Source: Prevotella sp. 885 (GTDB lineage Bacteria; Bacteroidota; Bacteroidia; Bacteroidales; Bacteroidaceae). From it: a DNA stretch of 64,000 nucleotides. The translations under genes and the position numbers were made by a program. Below, in pieces: positions 63,947 to 64,000 of this stretch. The notes beneath the pieces are model-generated. The model made no database searches. It was given only the letters and a program-made list of their open reading frames with translations, and was not told the origin of the DNA. The stretch lies in assembly GCF_002265625.1 (NCBI RefSeq), contig NZ_NOVE01000015.1, positions 1-64,000 on the forward strand, in the 5' to 3' direction. Every line of letters starts with the position of its first letter. Position 1 is the first letter of the stretch.

Positions 63947-64000
63947 CTATATATATAAATGTGTATGTCGTTTCTGTATGTTTATGTTGCTTGTAATCGA

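Overview
The window comes from a Bacteroidales chromosome, most likely Prevotellaceae. Three things point there. Promoters follow the Bacteroidetes pattern TTTG-N19/20-TAnnTTTG. Gene orders such as dxs-trkA-trkH-manA, psd-pssA-DUF4834 divergent from dnaE, and mltD-rel are familiar from that order. Type IX secretion (T9SS) parts and T9SS-type cargo are also present. TGA is used as a normal stop (for example aroA and dnaE), so translation table 11 applies. Species cannot be named from the sequence alone.

Layout. 1-0.9 kb: edge of an ISAon1-like transposase and two separately promoted tRNA genes (Arg-ACG, Pro-GGG). 0.9-8.1 kb, plus strand: aroA, a small membrane protein, porW/sprE, porX, tsaE. 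8.2-15.5 kb, minus strand: an operon-like series (DUF1599, a DoxX/thioredoxin-like membrane protein fused in frame to tpiA, a SPOR protein, folE, a lipoprotein, xth), then a small lipoprotein and an accessory AAA/DUF4143 ATPase. 15.5-16.5 kb: a gene-free repeat region. 16.5-18.7 kb: a purine permease and a Tsx-like outer-membrane protein. 18.9-22.8 kb: two secreted T9SS-type proteins, the first cut by an in-frame TGA. 23-26.7 kb: cca, a porin-like protein, a Gate-domain membrane protein. 26.9-35.3 kb: a two-component system divergent from a complete RND efflux operon. 35.3-39.5 kb: an LpxA-like acyltransferase, a ROK regulator, and the psd-pssA-DUF4834 phospholipid genes. 39.8-43.9 kb: dnaE and trxA. 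44.1-47.2 kb: an accessory pair (lipoprotein and ORF6N regulator) and a second copy of the repeat element. 47.4-54.7 kb: nhaD, then dxs-trkA-trkH-manA. 54.9-57.5 kb: a WcaJ-type sugar-phosphate transferase, a 27-residue membrane-peptide unit, a lipoprotein. 57.8-63.9 kb: a secreted LRR-GH20 hexosaminidase, a bifunctional Rel, and an MltD-like lytic transglycosylase.

Most genes are ordinary core functions. Less ordinary signals: (1) a 403-bp element present twice (15655-16057 and 46806-47208), co-linear without net indels, each carrying a 22-bp-period dyad array and a perfectly identical 83-bp hairpin block, and each lying between the 3' end of a transporter gene and the 5' side of an accessory gene; (2) palindromes TCrCAAwTTGyGA in the leader and coding region of the ORF6N gene, one of them coding for SQIVT; (3) an autonomous 27-aa membrane-peptide transcription unit; (4) an in-frame DoxX-TpiA fusion; (5) an in-frame TGA separating the signal peptide from the body of a T9SS cargo; (6) a BspA-like LRR domain fused to a GH20 hexosaminidase.

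Limits: no alignments or database searches were run. Family names rest on motif recognition, and promoters and terminators rest on pattern matching by eye.
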